34,625 bases of DNA from Acidobacteriota bacterium (GCA_009841055.1 VXMN01000146.1:1-34625), one strand, 5' to 3'; positions 1 to 9,721 are shown, numbered from the stretch's first letter. A program made the numbers and translations. The notes: generated by a model not told the origin, from the letters alone.

Positions 1-127
1 GCCCGGCCTCGGATGTGGTGGGGGGGCGGCGCCGCCCGCGCTCCCGGGCGGGCTTCATCCCGTGACGTCGTCGCAACAATCGGCAGTTTCTTCCTCGTGT
101 GATCCGAATGGCAGGACGAGGGCACGG

Positions 128-508
128 CTACCTTGGGCTGGATGGCGGAGTTGTGGAGGGACGGCTGAGAACGAACAGGGCCACGCCGAGGCTGCTGAGG
201 ATCAGCAGCGCCTGGAGGTAGGGCGAGCCGACCACGAACCACACGCTGTAACCGACCAGGCCGAACATCAGCACCACCGCGGCAGCCTTTGCCCCCGGGC
301 GGATCACCTGTCCGTTTTCCCAGTCCCGCAGTATGGGCCCGAAACGCCGGTGGGCTCGCAGCCAGCGATGAGTCCGAGGCGAGCTCCTGGAGAAGAAGAA
401 GGCGGCCAGCAATACAAGGGGGGTAGTGGGAACCAGGGGAAGGAATATCCCTGCGAATCCAATCGAAAGAGACACAAGTCCCAGTACCAGGTAGAGTTTT
501 CTGATCAT
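128..508 (-). CDS. DUF454 (YbaN-like) small inner-membrane protein
   Basis: The 126-residue product matches the DUF454/YbaN pattern. It has an N-terminal hydrophobic segment (VLGLVSLSIGFAGIFLPLVP) followed by the family-typical LPLVPTTPLVLLAAFFFSRSSPR stretch, then a WLRAHRRFGPILRDWENG segment and two more hydrophobic helices. The biochemical role of the family is unknown; it is expected in the inner membrane. The start is the ATG at 508. Its neighbour, the symporter, ends only 8 bases upstream, so the two are very likely co-transcribed as the last genes of the minus-strand hemB-hemL run. Downstream (1-127) there is no gene, only a GC palindrome at 24-37 without a T-tract. Confidence 0.85.
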   Translation of the reverse strand: MIRKLYLVLGLVSLSIGFAGIFLPLVPTTPLVLLAAFFFSRSSPRTHRWLRAHRRFGPILRDWENGQVIRPGAKAAAVVLMFGLVGYSVWFVVGSPYLQALLILSSLGVALFVLSRPSTTPPSSPR

Positions 509-516
509 GGATCCAC

Positions 517-1977
517 TCACCCTCCCAGCCTGGCCCGGGCCTGGCCCACCCCGACCGTGACCAGGCAGCCTATCAGGGTGTGCCAGGTGTAGTCGACCCG
601 GGTCAGCGTCAGGACGAGGGCCATGGCAAGGATTCCGGCCAGGAAACCGGCCAGGGCGTCTCCGGGCCTGGGCCGCCGGGACAGAAGCCCCAGGAAGAAA
701 ATTCCCAGCAGGCTGCCGTAAGTCACCGAGGCGATGCGCAACCCCAGCTCCACCACCGGGTTGCGGGTGTCGGTGAAGAGCATGGCGCCTCCGATGAGGG
801 CCAGCCCCCAGAACAGGGTAAAGGTCCTGGACCAGAACATCTCCTGCCGGGGGCTGAAGCCGCGGGCTCGATCGGAAAGACGAAACAGGTCCAGGTAGCT
901 GGAGGAGGCCAGGGAGCTGATGGCCGAGGAGAGAGTCCCCATGGCGGAGGCCAGCACGCCCGCGATGACCAGCCCGGCCAGCCCGCTGGGGAGCTGCTCG
1001 ACGATGAACTTGGGGAACACCTGGTCGGGACTCTTCAGTCCAAGTTGGGTGACGTCGGCGCCGCCGTAAAAGGCGAACAGGCACAGCCCCAGCATCAGGA
1101 AGAAGGCGAACTGGAGCACGATGACGGCAGCGTCCAGCAGCAGGGCCCTCTGACTCTCACGGGCGGTCTTGCAGGCCAGCAGGCGTTGAACCAGGAGTTG
1201 ATCGGTGCCGTGGGAAGCCATGGTCAGAAAGACCCCGCCCAACAGGCTTCCGGTCAGGGTGTAGGGAGAGGTCAGCCACTCCGTCAGGCCCGATCCCCCA
1301 TAGGGGTTCAGCAGAGAGAGCTTGTCCGCTCCGGAGGCCGTGCTGAAGCGGACAACGTCCTGCCATCCGTGAGGCAGGTGGTTCAGAATGAGGGCCATGG
1401 CCACGCCGGCCCCGGCCAGGTATATGAAGGTCTGCACGACATCCATGGCCACCACCGCCTTGAGTCCCCCCATGTAGGTGTAGACGAGGGTGAAGACTCC
1501 GATCAGGAGGATGCTTGCCGGGTAGCTCAGGCCGGTGATGAGATGGAGGGGAATGGCCGAGGCGAACAGACGGACCCCGGAAGCCAGTACTCGGGTGACG
1601 ATGAAGACGGAGGAGGTCAGCCGGCGCAGGGGAAGGCCGAACCGCCTGCCGATAAAGTCGTAGGCGGTTTCCAGCTCCCCACGATAGTAGGCCGGGATGA
1701 AGAAGAGGGCGACCAGGCAGCGTCCGGCAAGGTAACCGAAGGCCAATTGCAGGAAGTGCAGGTTCCCCTGGTAAGCCAGTCCGGGCACGCTGATGAAGGT
1801 CAGGGTGCTGGTCTCGCTGGCCACCACCGAAAGCCCCACCGCCCACCAGGGCAGGGCCCGGCCGCCCAGAAAATAGTCTCGGGAAGACTGCTGGCGGCCG
1901 CCGATGCGTGTGCCGATCCAGGCCACGCCCACCAGGTAGACTGCGATAATGGCGTAGTCGATTGGGTCGAGGCCCAT
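517..1977 (-). CDS. Sodium:solute symporter (SSS family)
   Basis: The 486-residue polytopic membrane protein has the look of the SSS/SLC5 family: an N-terminal DYAIIAVYLVGVAWIGTRIG helix, the DYFLGGRALPWWAVGLSVVASETST signature around residues 34-57, a YTYMGGLKAVV motif, and SAMGTLSSAISSLAS in the region where SSS members place the Na2 sodium-site serines. Length and about 13 hydrophobic segments fit the family. It should couple sodium entry to uptake of an organic solute across the inner membrane; the substrate (sugar, sialic acid, amino acid or vitamin) cannot be read from sequence. The start ATG is at 1977. It lies 101 bases after hemL and 8 bases before the DUF454 gene on the same strand. 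Confidence 0.9.
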   Translation of the reverse strand: MGLDPIDYAIIAVYLVGVAWIGTRIGGRQQSSRDYFLGGRALPWWAVGLSVVASETSTLTFISVPGLAYQGNLHFLQLAFGYLAGRCLVALFFIPAYYRGELETAYDFIGRRFGLPLRRLTSSVFIVTRVLASGVRLFASAIPLHLITGLSYPASILLIGVFTLVYTYMGGLKAVVAMDVVQTFIYLAGAGVAMALILNHLPHGWQDVVRFSTASGADKLSLLNPYGGSGLTEWLTSPYTLTGSLLGGVFLTMASHGTDQLLVQRLLACKTARESQRALLLDAAVIVLQFAFFLMLGLCLFAFYGGADVTQLGLKSPDQVFPKFIVEQLPSGLAGLVIAGVLASAMGTLSSAISSLASSSYLDLFRLSDRARGFSPRQEMFWSRTFTLFWGLALIGGAMLFTDTRNPVVELGLRIASVTYGSLLGIFFLGLLSRRPRPGDALAGFLAGILAMALVLTLTRVDYTWHTLIGCLVTVGVGQARARLGG

Positions 1978-2078
1978 GGTCGGAGGATGCTCTGTGGACG
2001 GTCCGTCCGGAAGGGAAGGGCCGACACCGAACCTTCAATCTCTTCGCCATCCCTATGAACAGGCCGGCGCCGGACCAC

Positions 2079-3410
2079 TCAGCCGGACCACTCGGCAAAG
2101 ACCTCGGCGGCGGCAGTCACCGTCTGTTCGATATCGGAGGGGGTGTGGGCCGTGGAGAGAAAGGCGGCTTCGAACTGACTGGGCGGCAGATAGATTTCCC
2201 GCTGCAGCATCTCCCAGAAGAACCGCGAGAAGCGTTCCGGATCCGACCGCTTGGCGGAAGGGAAGTCGGTGACCGGGGCGCCGGCGCCCTCACCGGGCTG
2301 AGCCGGGTCGATGCCCGAATCCCCCGGCGTAAAGAAGACCGTGAACATGCTGCCGACGTGATTGACGCAGACGGAGACACCGGCCCGGTTGGCTGCCCGG
2401 GTCACTCCGACCCGGAGTTGGTTGGCCAGTCGTTCCAGCCCTTCGTAGGTCCCGGGCCGTTTGAGAATCTTCAGGGTGGTCAGGCCCGCGGTCACCGCCA
2501 GGGGATTTCCCGAGAGGGTGCCGGCCTGATAGACGGGCCCGGTCGGCGCCAGGCGGCTCATGATCTCGTCTCGACCCCCATAGGCTCCCACCGGCAGGCC
2601 TCCCCCGATGACCTTGCCCAGGATGGTCAGATCCGGTTGGACTCCGAAGCATTGCTGGGCGCCGCCGTAGGCGATTCGAAAGCCGGTCATCACCTCGTCG
2701 AACACCAGGAGCGCGCCCTGCTGCCGGGTGATGGCCCGCAGCCCTTCCAGGAATCCGGACTGCGGGGGGACACAACCCATATTCCCGACCACCGGTTCCA
2801 GGATCACGGCCCCGATCTTGTCCTTGTGCCGGGAAAAGGCTTCCTCAACCGCAGGTAGATGGTTGAAGGGGCAAGTCAGCGTCAGCCGGGCCAGTTCCGA
2901 GGGAACGCCGGGACTGTCGGGCAGTCCCAGGGTGGCCACTCCGGATCCCGCCTTTACCAGCAGGCTGTCGCCGTGGCCGTGGTAGCACCCTTCGAACTTC
3001 AGGATCATGGAACGGCCGGTAAAGGCGCGGGCCAGCCGCAGGGCGGCCATGCTGGCTTCCGTGCCGGAACTGGTCAGCCGTACCTTCTCCACCGACGGAA
3101 AGGCCTGGTGGATCAGTTCGGCCAGTTCCACTTCCCGTTCGGTTGAGGCGCCGAAGCTGGTGCCGGTCTCCAGGACGTCTCGCAGGGCCGCCATCACCTC
3201 CGGGTGGCAGTGGCCCAGAATGAGCGGTCCCCAGGATCCCACGTAGTCCAGGTAGCCGTTGCCGTCCACGTCGTAGATGCGGGATCCCTTGCCGCGATCG
3301 ATAAACAGGGGGTTGCCTCCGACGGCGCGGAAGGCTCTGGCCGGCGAGTTGACTCCTCCCGGAATGAACTTCCGGGCTTTCTCGAACAGTTGTTGGGACT
3401 TCCGGAACAA
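2079..3410 (-). CDS. hemL: Glutamate-1-semialdehyde 2,1-aminomutase
   Basis: HemL is the PLP enzyme that converts glutamate-1-semialdehyde to 5-aminolevulinate in the C5 pathway of tetrapyrrole synthesis. The protein (443 residues) starts [20 protein letters not shown] and carries the fold-type I aminotransferase marks: [15 protein letters not shown], the DEVMTGFR motif with the PLP-binding Asp near 238, and [16 protein letters not shown] with the Schiff-base Lys near 266. I chose a TTG start at 3410 because GGGAGG lies 4 bases upstream and the family begins here. An in-frame GTG at 3497 would add 29 Arg/Pro-rich residues without a good ribosome site. An unusual Gly/Pro-rich insertion (about [16 protein letters not shown]) lies after the MFTVFFTPG strand. 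It follows hemB by 64 bases, so the two consecutive haem steps are adjacent. Confidence 0.95.
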   Translation of the reverse strand: MFRKSQQLFEKARKFIPGGVNSPARAFRAVGGNPLFIDRGKGSRIYDVDGNGYLDYVGSWGPLILGHCHPEVMAALRDVLETGTSFGASTEREVELAELIHQAFPSVEKVRLTSSGTEASMAALRLARAFTGRSMILKFEGCYHGHGDSLLVKAGSGVATLGLPDSPGVPSELARLTLTCPFNHLPAVEEAFSRHKDKIGAVILEPVVGNMGCVPPQSGFLEGLRAITRQQGALLVFDEVMTGFRIAYGGAQQCFGVQPDLTILGKVIGGGLPVGAYGGRDEIMSRLAPTGPVYQAGTLSGNPLAVTAGLTTLKILKRPGTYEGLERLANQLRVGVTRAANRAGVSVCVNHVGSMFTVFFTPGDSGIDPAQPGEGAGAPVTDFPSAKRSDPERFSRFFWEMLQREIYLPPSQFEAAFLSTAHTPSDIEQTVTAAAEVFAEWSG

Positions 3411-3474
3411 GTTTCCTCCCTGGAATGGCTCTGACAGGGCTGGCCGGCGAGGACGGTTGAACCGGCTCACCCGC

Positions 3475-4467
3475 CTAGGATTCGGAGGCGGCCTCACGCT
3501 CGAGGAGCTTCACGGCCGACTTGGCGAAGTAGGTAATGATCCAGTCGGCTCCAGCCCGCCGGATGCAGGTGAGCGACTCCAGAATGGTCTGTGCTTCATC
3601 CAGCCAGCCGTTTCCGTGGGCGGCCACCAGGGCGGAATACTCGCCGCTGACCTGGTAGGCCGCCACCGGAAGATCGAATTCGGTCCTGACCCGGTGGATG
3701 ACGTCCAGGTAAGGCATGGCCGGTTTGACCATCACGATGTCGGCTCCCTCTTCCACGTCCAGAGCCACCTCGCGCAGGGCCTCCCGCTGATTGGCGGGAT
3801 CCATCTGATAGGAACGCCGGTCGCCGAACCGAGGGGCCGAGCCGGCCGCCTCCCGGAAGGGTCCGTAGAACGCGGAGGCATATTTGGCGGCGTAGGACAG
3901 GATCGGGATCTTTTCGAATCCGTGGTCGTCCAGCCTATCCCGAATGGCCTCCACCCGGCCGTCCATCATGTCCGAGGGGGCGATCAGGTCGGCGCCGGCC
4001 CGGGCATAGACCAGCGCGGTCTCGGCCAGAAGCTCCAGGGTGGCGTCGTTGTCGACGTCGCCGTCGCGCAGGCTGCCGCAGTGGCCGTGGGAGGTGTATT
4101 CGCAGAGACAGACGTCGGTAATGACCAGCAGGTCGGGTTCGGCCGCCTTGACGGCCCGTACCGCCGAGGCGATGATGCCCTCCTCGTCGTAGGCCCCGCT
4201 GCCCTCCTCGTCCTTCGACGGCGGAATACCGAAGAGCAGAACGGCCGGGATTCCCAGCGACCGCACCCCGTGGCATTCCTCCACCAGCCGATCGACGGAA
4301 AAGTGGTAGTTGCCGGGCATGGAGGGGATTTCGCGCTTCACACCCTCGCCCGGACAGACGAAGAGGGGATAGATGAAGTTGAGCGGGGAGAGCCGGGTCT
4401 CGCGCACCATGGCGCGCAGCCGCCGGCTGCTCCGCAGGCGGCGCGGTCGGTAGAATGGCGTCGGCAC
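3475..4467 (-). CDS. hemB: Delta-aminolevulinic acid dehydratase (porphobilinogen synthase)
   Basis: HemB condenses two 5-aminolevulinate molecules to porphobilinogen in the cytoplasm. The catalytic Schiff-base lysines are visible in [12 protein letters not shown] (Lys195) and [11 protein letters not shown] (Lys248). The cysteine triad in [14 protein letters not shown] (Cys120, 122, 130) marks the zinc-dependent type. I place the start at the GTG at 4467 because a GGGGGG run precedes it and the product (330 residues) then begins [11 protein letters not shown] like relatives. An in-frame ATG at 4539 with GAGGG 7 bases upstream is a credible alternative, adding 24 residues that do not look like the family. 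This is the first gene of the minus-strand run and is divergent from the gene at 4627. A haem supply next to many cytochrome genes fits but is not evidence of a link. Confidence 0.94.
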   Translation of the reverse strand: MPTPFYRPRRLRSSRRLRAMVRETRLSPLNFIYPLFVCPGEGVKREIPSMPGNYHFSVDRLVEECHGVRSLGIPAVLLFGIPPSKDEEGSGAYDEEGIIASAVRAVKAAEPDLLVITDVCLCEYTSHGHCGSLRDGDVDNDATLELLAETALVYARAGADLIAPSDMMDGRVEAIRDRLDDHGFEKIPILSYAAKYASAFYGPFREAAGSAPRFGDRRSYQMDPANQREALREVALDVEEGADIVMVKPAMPYLDVIHRVRTEFDLPVAAYQVSGEYSALVAAHGNGWLDEAQTILESLTCIRRAGADWIITYFAKSAVKLLEREAASES

Positions 4468-4626
4468 GAATCCCCCCGGAACCCAGGACGCGCCGATTGT
4501 AGCACAGGCAGACAGAGGCACCCGATGCGGCGAATTCATTGCCCTACCCTCTATAATGACCTCGCCACAGCACCGGCGGTGCTATCCGGAACCAGAGCAA
4601 TGCGGCCGCCACGGGAGGACAAGCTC

Positions 4627-6729
4627 ATGACCAGTCGTCAAAAGGGGAAAAGGAGTCGTCCGGCGGGGTCATCCCGCCTTGCCGGGATCAGCCGCCGGGG
4701 TTTCCTGCAGGCCGGCGCCCTGGCGGGTTTGGGGCGGATCGGTCGCCTGCAGGCCAGGCCTCAGGTCGATCCCGGGTTGGAGTTGGCGGGACGCCGGATA
4801 TCGGTCAGGCTCCGGCCCGACCTGGGCCTGATTGTCGCGGGTCGCGACGGGAAGCCGATCTGGACGACCTCCACCCGGAAACGACCGGAAGCGGTATGGG
4901 TCTCTTCCGGTTCCGGCGAAGAGAGGCGGGCCGCTTTCGAAACAGCCGGCCGCCGGCATCAGGAAGCCTTCAGCGACGGCGCCCACCGAGGCCATCTGAT
5001 TCGGCTGAGCCGGTTTCCCCAATCGGACCTGGTCCTGGCCCTGGTGGTGGCGCTCGATCCCGATAGCGACGAGCTGCTTATCGAGGTCCGCCAGGAAGGA
5101 GGCGGGGACAGCCTGAAGCAGGTGGACCACCTCTATTGCCTGGAAAAGCCCACGGCGGACGGGGGATACCTGGTGGTCCCGCATGGATCGGGCTATCTGA
5201 TTCCCGCCGACACCGCCAGCAAGCTGGAGCCCCTGGACGACTACTTCGTCCAGCCGGGCGCAACGGGTGGAAACACGCGCAGAAGCCAAAACATTATCGG
5301 GTACCGCTACACCCTGCCGGTCTTCGGCATGGTCAACCGAAACCGGGATTGCCTCTACCAGATCGTGGAGACCTGGTGGGATTGCAGCGTTGCCGTCGAG
5401 CATCTCCCGGGAGAACGGTCAACGCTGGATTTCAACTGGCTGCCCTCTCTGGGGCGGTTCTCCTACCCGCGCAGGTCACTGATGAGGTTCGCCCGGGGAA
5501 TGGACCACGTCGGCATTGCCAAGAGCTACCGTGCCTACGCCAAGGCCAAGGGACTGGTGCGCACCCTGGAAGAAAAGGCCGAGGAGGTCCCGGCGCTGCG
5601 CCGGTATGTCGAGGGGATCGAATATCGGATCCTGTGGCAGGCCGAGGCCGACCGGAAATCCCTGCGCGACCTCAGGGAATTCCGGAGCCGGGATCTGCCG
5701 GTCAACTTCTTCTTTCCCAAGTGGGGTATTGAGGAATACGACTCCGGGCGGGGTGAGATCTGGAACGCCACCGCCTCCTGGCAGGCCTTCATGCTGGAGA
5801 AGAATCCGATTCCGGGGGGATGGGAACGCCTGGTGCGCCTCTCCCGAGCCGCCGGAGTCGAGGGCGCCCTGGTGAAAGTGATGATCAATCCCACCCAGTA
5901 TGCACCCGGAGCCCCCTCCTACGATCCCGCCAAGCGTGCCCTGGACGAGGCGGGACAGCCGCGCCGCTGGCCTCAGATCAGTCCCTGGTTCGCGCCCGAG
6001 CTGACTCGGCAGGCATTGGAGAGCCTCCTGTCCAAGGGCTTTCAACTGGATGCTCTCTATTTCGACGGCTATGCGGCCCATGCCGGCGTGCCGGAGGACC
6101 ACTCCAGCAGCCATCCGCTGCCGCGGCGGTTGGCCATCCAGAGGATGCTGGAGAGCTTTCGGGAAGCCCGCCGCCGCGGAATCATAGCGGGCGCGGAGCT
6201 GCCCAGGTTCTGGGCCATGGCGGAGTGCGATTTCTTCTTTTTCCGGTCGGGATGGTCCTCGGAGATCCTGGGGGTGGGAGAACCCATTCCGTTGTTTCAA
6301 CTGGTCTTCCACGAATGTTTTGCCGGCTGCTTTTCGGGCGGCGGCTACGGGCGCTACGACTGGCCCCGTGACCGGCAGCCGAGGCTTTATGAATTGCTGT
6401 TCGGGGCGGCTCCGGCCTACAACTGGATGCTGCCCTACAGCGATGCCCATCCGGGGACGGCGTTCACCGAGGTCCCGGTTGCCGATTGGGACAACCCCAG
6501 GATGGAGGCCCGCCTGGAGTGGCTGAGGCGTTGGCGCGCCTTCTATCGGGCCGTGGCCTGGTCGGAGATGGTTTCCCACCGGTTCCTCAACGCCGAGAGG
6601 ACTCTGCAGCAGGTTGCCTACGCCAACGGGGTCAAGGCGGATTTCGACCTGGCGAAGGGGCTGTGCCGGGTTCGGGGGGTGTCCGGGTTCAGCGGCGAAT
6701 GGGAGCAGCCCCACCGGGGACGACTCTGA
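4627..6729 (+). CDS. Tat-exported TIM-barrel protein, GH101/GH129-like glycosidase candidate
   Basis: The 700-residue protein opens with a basic stretch and a twin-arginine signal (ISRRGFLQAGALAGLG, Arg23-Arg24), so it should be exported folded. An N-terminal beta-rich domain is followed by a putative TIM barrel. LDALYFDGYAAHAG (Asp480) and GAELPRFWAMAECD (Glu524, Glu532) sit where GH101/GH129 enzymes place nucleophile and acid/base residues, and aromatic-rich loops surround them. This likeness is from pattern memory, so the family is tentative and the sugar substrate unknown. The start ATG follows GGGAGGA at a good distance. The open frame continues upstream to 3277, but that part is antisense to hemL/hemB and is rejected. 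The gene is divergent from hemB and is followed after 151 bases by a CRTAC1 gene. Confidence 0.6.
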   Translation: MTSRQKGKRSRPAGSSRLAGISRRGFLQAGALAGLGRIGRLQARPQVDPGLELAGRRISVRLRPDLGLIVAGRDGKPIWTTSTRKRPEAVWVSSGSGEERRAAFETAGRRHQEAFSDGAHRGHLIRLSRFPQSDLVLALVVALDPDSDELLIEVRQEGGGDSLKQVDHLYCLEKPTADGGYLVVPHGSGYLIPADTASKLEPLDDYFVQPGATGGNTRRSQNIIGYRYTLPVFGMVNRNRDCLYQIVETWWDCSVAVEHLPGERSTLDFNWLPSLGRFSYPRRSLMRFARGMDHVGIAKSYRAYAKAKGLVRTLEEKAEEVPALRRYVEGIEYRILWQAEADRKSLRDLREFRSRDLPVNFFFPKWGIEEYDSGRGEIWNATASWQAFMLEKNPIPGGWERLVRLSRAAGVEGALVKVMINPTQYAPGAPSYDPAKRALDEAGQPRRWPQISPWFAPELTRQALESLLSKGFQLDALYFDGYAAHAGVPEDHSSSHPLPRRLAIQRMLESFREARRRGIIAGAELPRFWAMAECDFFFFRSGWSSEILGVGEPIPLFQLVFHECFAGCFSGGGYGRYDWPRDRQPRLYELLFGAAPAYNWMLPYSDAHPGTAFTEVPVADWDNPRMEARLEWLRRWRAFYRAVAWSEMVSHRFLNAERTLQQVAYANGVKADFDLAKGLCRVRGVSGFSGEWEQPHRGRL

Positions 6730-6880
6730 AGGGGCAAATGGCGTCCGGGCGCCTGTGTTTTCAGTGTAAGATAACCTGGGAACTGAAGCCGCCGTGGCGA
6801 GAGCCCTGTTTCGTGGCCGGCATTCGGGGCGGAAGGTCCGGAGCAGAGAGAAACCCACTCTTGTCAATCGCAGGAAGAGA

Positions 6881-8587
6881 ATGAAGCACAAACCGAATCT
6901 CACAGTCCTGATCCCGTTTCTCTTGTTTCTGTCGGCTACCGTTCCCCGCCAAGGAGCCGGCGAACCTCCAGCCAACGGGAAGCCGATCGCCGTGACCTTC
7001 GTGGACGTGGCCGAACAGGCCGGTATCGATTTTCAGCACTTCAGCGGCAGCGCCGAGAAGACCTACATTCTGGAAGGAATGAGCGGGGGGGTGGCCTGGA
7101 TCGACTACGACCGGGACGGCTGGCAGGATCTCTACCTGGTGAACGGCGGCCACTGGGAGGAACTGCTGCAGGGCAAGCGGAGCGTCTCCAACGCTCTCTA
7201 CCGCAACAACGGTGACGGCACCTTTACCGACGTCACCAAAAAGGCCGGCGTCGGCGGCGACCGCTGGGGCATGGGAGTAGCCGCTTCCGACTACGACAAC
7301 GACGGCTGGCCGGATCTCTTCGTGTGCAACTACGGACCCAACACCCTCTACCGCAACAACGGCGACGGCACCTTCACCGACGTCACCGATCGAGCCGGAG
7401 TCGGAGACGGGCGCTGGGCGGTCAGCGCCGCCTTCGGCGACTATGACGCCGACGGGCACCTGGATCTGTACGTGACCAACACCGTCACCTTCGACCACAA
7501 GAATCCACCTCCCATGAACTGCCAATACCGGGGCATCACCGTGCAGTGCGGTCCCCTGGGCCTGCCCTGCGACGGCGACATCCTCTACCGTAACAACGGC
7601 CGGGGCGTCTTCGAGGATGTGACCCGAAATGCCGGGGTAGGGGAGGTCAAGCCCTCCTACGGACTCGGCGTGCTGTGGACCGACTACGATAACGACAGGG
7701 ACCTGGACCTCTACGTGGCCAACGATCAGATGGCCAACTTCATGTTCCAGAACCAGGGGGACGGGACCTTTGCCGAGGTCGGCCTGCTTTCGGGAGCCGG
7801 CTATTCCGACGACGGCATCGCCCAGGGCAGCATGGGAGTCGATTTCGGGGACTACGACCACGATGGTCTGCTGGACATCTTCATCACTCACTTTGCGGAC
7901 GACTACAACACCCTCTACCGCAACCTGGGCGGCGGGAATTTCCGGGATGTCAGCCACCTGGCGGAGGTGGCTTTTCCCAGTTGGTCCTACCTGGCCTGGG
8001 GGACCGGCTTCGTGGATGTCGACAACGACGGCTGGGAGGATCTCTTCATCGCCAACGGGCACCTGTTCCCGCAGGTGGACCGCTACGAGATGGGCCAGAG
8101 CTTCTTTCAGCGCAGCCAGCTTTTTCGGAATCTGGGCAACGGGAGGTTCCGCGAGGTCACGGCCGGGCTCGACCGGGTCAAGCTCTGGTCCAGCCGGGGA
8201 GCGGCCTTTGCCGACTATGACAACGATGGAGATATCGACGTCGCCGTCAACAACCTGGACGGAAACCCCTGGCTGCTGCGGAACGACGGGGGAAGCCGGC
8301 AACGGTGGCTGAGCCTGCGCCTGGAAGGCGCCCAAAGCAATCGCAGCGCCGTGGGGGCCCGGGTGACGGCATTGACCCGGACGGGGGTCCAGATCCGCGA
8401 GGTCCGGGGAGGGTCCAGCTATCAATCGACTCACGATCTGAGAGTGCACTTCGGCCTGGGAAACTCCAGGAAAGTCCAGTCGCTGGAGGTGCGCTGGCCG
8501 GACGGAAACGCGCAGAGATTTACCGACGTCTCCGGAAACCGCAGATACCGGCTCAAGGAAGGAGGGCGTCTTGAGCGGGACAAGTGA
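6881..8587 (+). CDS. Exported FG-GAP/VCBS repeat protein with ASPIC-UnbV (CRTAC1) C-terminus
   Basis: The product (568 residues) has a signal peptide (MKHKPNLTVLIPFLLFLSAT) and about seven DxDxDGxxD calcium-loop repeats such as DYDRDGWQDLY, DYDNDGWPDLF and DVDNDGWEDLF, which predict a seven-bladed integrin-alpha-like propeller. The C-terminal NRSAVGARVTALTRTG...FGLG...VRWPDG region is the ASPIC/UnbV domain. Such proteins are secreted or surface proteins; their molecular role in bacteria is unknown. A cysteine-bearing insert (CQYRGITVQCGPLGLPC) interrupts the repeats and recurs in both other CRTAC1 proteins here. The ATG at 6881 follows GGAAGAG; the frame is open from 6794, but the added residues are Arg-rich and precede the signal peptide. 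It is followed by a TPR gene 51 bases downstream. Confidence 0.88.
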   Translation: MKHKPNLTVLIPFLLFLSATVPRQGAGEPPANGKPIAVTFVDVAEQAGIDFQHFSGSAEKTYILEGMSGGVAWIDYDRDGWQDLYLVNGGHWEELLQGKRSVSNALYRNNGDGTFTDVTKKAGVGGDRWGMGVAASDYDNDGWPDLFVCNYGPNTLYRNNGDGTFTDVTDRAGVGDGRWAVSAAFGDYDADGHLDLYVTNTVTFDHKNPPPMNCQYRGITVQCGPLGLPCDGDILYRNNGRGVFEDVTRNAGVGEVKPSYGLGVLWTDYDNDRDLDLYVANDQMANFMFQNQGDGTFAEVGLLSGAGYSDDGIAQGSMGVDFGDYDHDGLLDIFITHFADDYNTLYRNLGGGNFRDVSHLAEVAFPSWSYLAWGTGFVDVDNDGWEDLFIANGHLFPQVDRYEMGQSFFQRSQLFRNLGNGRFREVTAGLDRVKLWSSRGAAFADYDNDGDIDVAVNNLDGNPWLLRNDGGSRQRWLSLRLEGAQSNRSAVGARVTALTRTGVQIREVRGGSSYQSTHDLRVHFGLGNSRKVQSLEVRWPDGNAQRFTDVSGNRRYRLKEGGRLERDK

Positions 8588-8690
8588 CGGGGCTGATGAA
8601 TTGTTGATTGCTGATTTCCGATCGTTGATTGAGGAGTCATGACGACTGATTTTGCCTCAAATCCAATCCAAAATCGAAAATCCAAGCTGC
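8588..8690 (+). repeat. Low-complexity GATT-rich / AATCCAAAATC-type repeat stretch
   Basis: This stretch contains repeated GATT/TTGATT words (TTGTTGATTGCTGATTT, CGTTGATTGAGG) and then AATCC/AAAATCGAAAATCC words. It is AT-richer and more repetitive than its GC-rich surroundings. Similar word-repeat strings occur between genes in many environmental genomes. Here it spans the gap between the CRTAC1 and TPR genes and runs into the annotated first codons of the TPR gene. No longer element or terminal repeat is visible. Confidence 0.45.
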
Positions 8691-9628
8691 CGGTTTACCT
8701 GATTCTCTGGGTCTTTTTTTTCAGTCCTCGGCTGGGGGCCGAATCCCGCCACTACCGGGAGGCCAGGGGCCTGTATGACAAGCAGCAGACTCTGATGGCC
8801 ATGCTGTCAGCCCAGAAGGCCGTGGAGGAGGAACCGGAGAACGCCGACCATCTTTTTCTCTATGGTCTGATCCTGACCGACCTGAAACAGTTCAGCGAAG
8901 CCGAGGTTCAGCTTCGCAAGGCCCTGGGCTTCCGGCCCGACAGTGCTGAATTCCACTACCGCCTGGCCGCCCTGCTGCTGCAGGAGAAGATGGAGTGGAA
9001 GGCCACGCTGGGACTGGACAGGCGGGACACCAGCACCCGGGTACTGCGGGGAACCGAGCAGGAAGCCCTGGAATCTCTGGAAGCAGCCGTCAAGCTCGAC
9101 CCCAACCACTTCAAGGCCCGGCTCCATCTGGGTCGCAACTATTACGAGCACAATCAGCACCTGAAGGCGCGGCAGCAGTTCGAGGCGGTATTGGAAAAGG
9201 ATCCCGGCTACCCCTGGCTTCACTACCATCTGTCGATGCTGCATTCCAACCGTGGAGAGGTGCAGACGGCTATCCTGGAGCTGGAAAAGGAACTCGAACT
9301 CCACCCCGCGCACTCCCAGGCCCGGCTGGAGCTGGGGGAGTGGCTGGTCAAGATCAGCCGGTACGAAAGCGCGTTGACCCATCTTTCCCGGATAAAGCAG
9401 GATGAGGTCCATCCGGTCGATCTGAACTATGCCATCGCCAAGGCGCACCGGGGGCTGGGGAGTCCCGAGCAGGCGCTGGCGGCGGCCCGGAAATGCCTGG
9501 AGATGGACCCCGAGTTCTCCGACGCTCACTACCTGCTGGGACAGCTCTACCGGGAAACCGGGAAACCGGAGTTGGCCCGCCAGTCCATGCAGACCTTCCA
9601 AAGAGTCAAGAAGAGCCCCACTCGCTGA
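8639..9628 (+). CDS. Exported tetratricopeptide-repeat protein
   Basis: The 329-residue protein has a hydrophobic export segment (LPVYLILWVFFFSPRLGAES, residues about 18-37) and then TPR units, for example ENADHLFLYGLILTDLKQFSEAE, NHFKARLHLGRNYYEHNQHLKA and EFSDAHYLLGQLYRETGKPELA. TPR arrays bind partner proteins; the partner is unknown, but the adjacent CRTAC1 gene is a natural candidate because TPR-CRTAC1 pairs occur three times in this window. The first ~17 residues (TTDFASNPIQNRKSK) come from a repetitive DNA stretch. The ATG at 8639 has GAGGAG only 2 bases upstream, which is a tight spacing, so the true start is uncertain. Confidence 0.8.
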   Translation: MTTDFASNPIQNRKSKLPVYLILWVFFFSPRLGAESRHYREARGLYDKQQTLMAMLSAQKAVEEEPENADHLFLYGLILTDLKQFSEAEVQLRKALGFRPDSAEFHYRLAALLLQEKMEWKATLGLDRRDTSTRVLRGTEQEALESLEAAVKLDPNHFKARLHLGRNYYEHNQHLKARQQFEAVLEKDPGYPWLHYHLSMLHSNRGEVQTAILELEKELELHPAHSQARLELGEWLVKISRYESALTHLSRIKQDEVHPVDLNYAIAKAHRGLGSPEQALAAARKCLEMDPEFSDAHYLLGQLYRETGKPELARQSMQTFQRVKKSPTR

Positions 9629-9721
9629 GCGTCTCTCCCTATTGACTTTCGGCCGCTCCTTGGCCAACATGGATTGATAGTCTGAATTCGACCCTTTGAA
9701 CCGGAATCGGGCGGGTGCCTC

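Noticed and set aside
24-37. GGGCGGC-GCCGCCC palindrome as a terminator for the DUF454 gene
   Set aside because: There is no loop and no T-run on the minus strand, and it is about 90 bases past the stop. GC-rich palindromes of this kind are frequent by chance here.
3277-4626. Upstream extension of the plus-strand frame ending at 6729
   Set aside because: It is antisense to hemL and hemB, which have clear protein signatures. The ATG at 4627 has a strong ribosome site and is followed by a Tat signal.
6761-8449. 562-residue minus-strand open frame
   Set aside because: It is the mirror of the CRTAC1 gene at 6881 and shows only valine-rich repeats caused by GAC/GAT codons on the plus strand.
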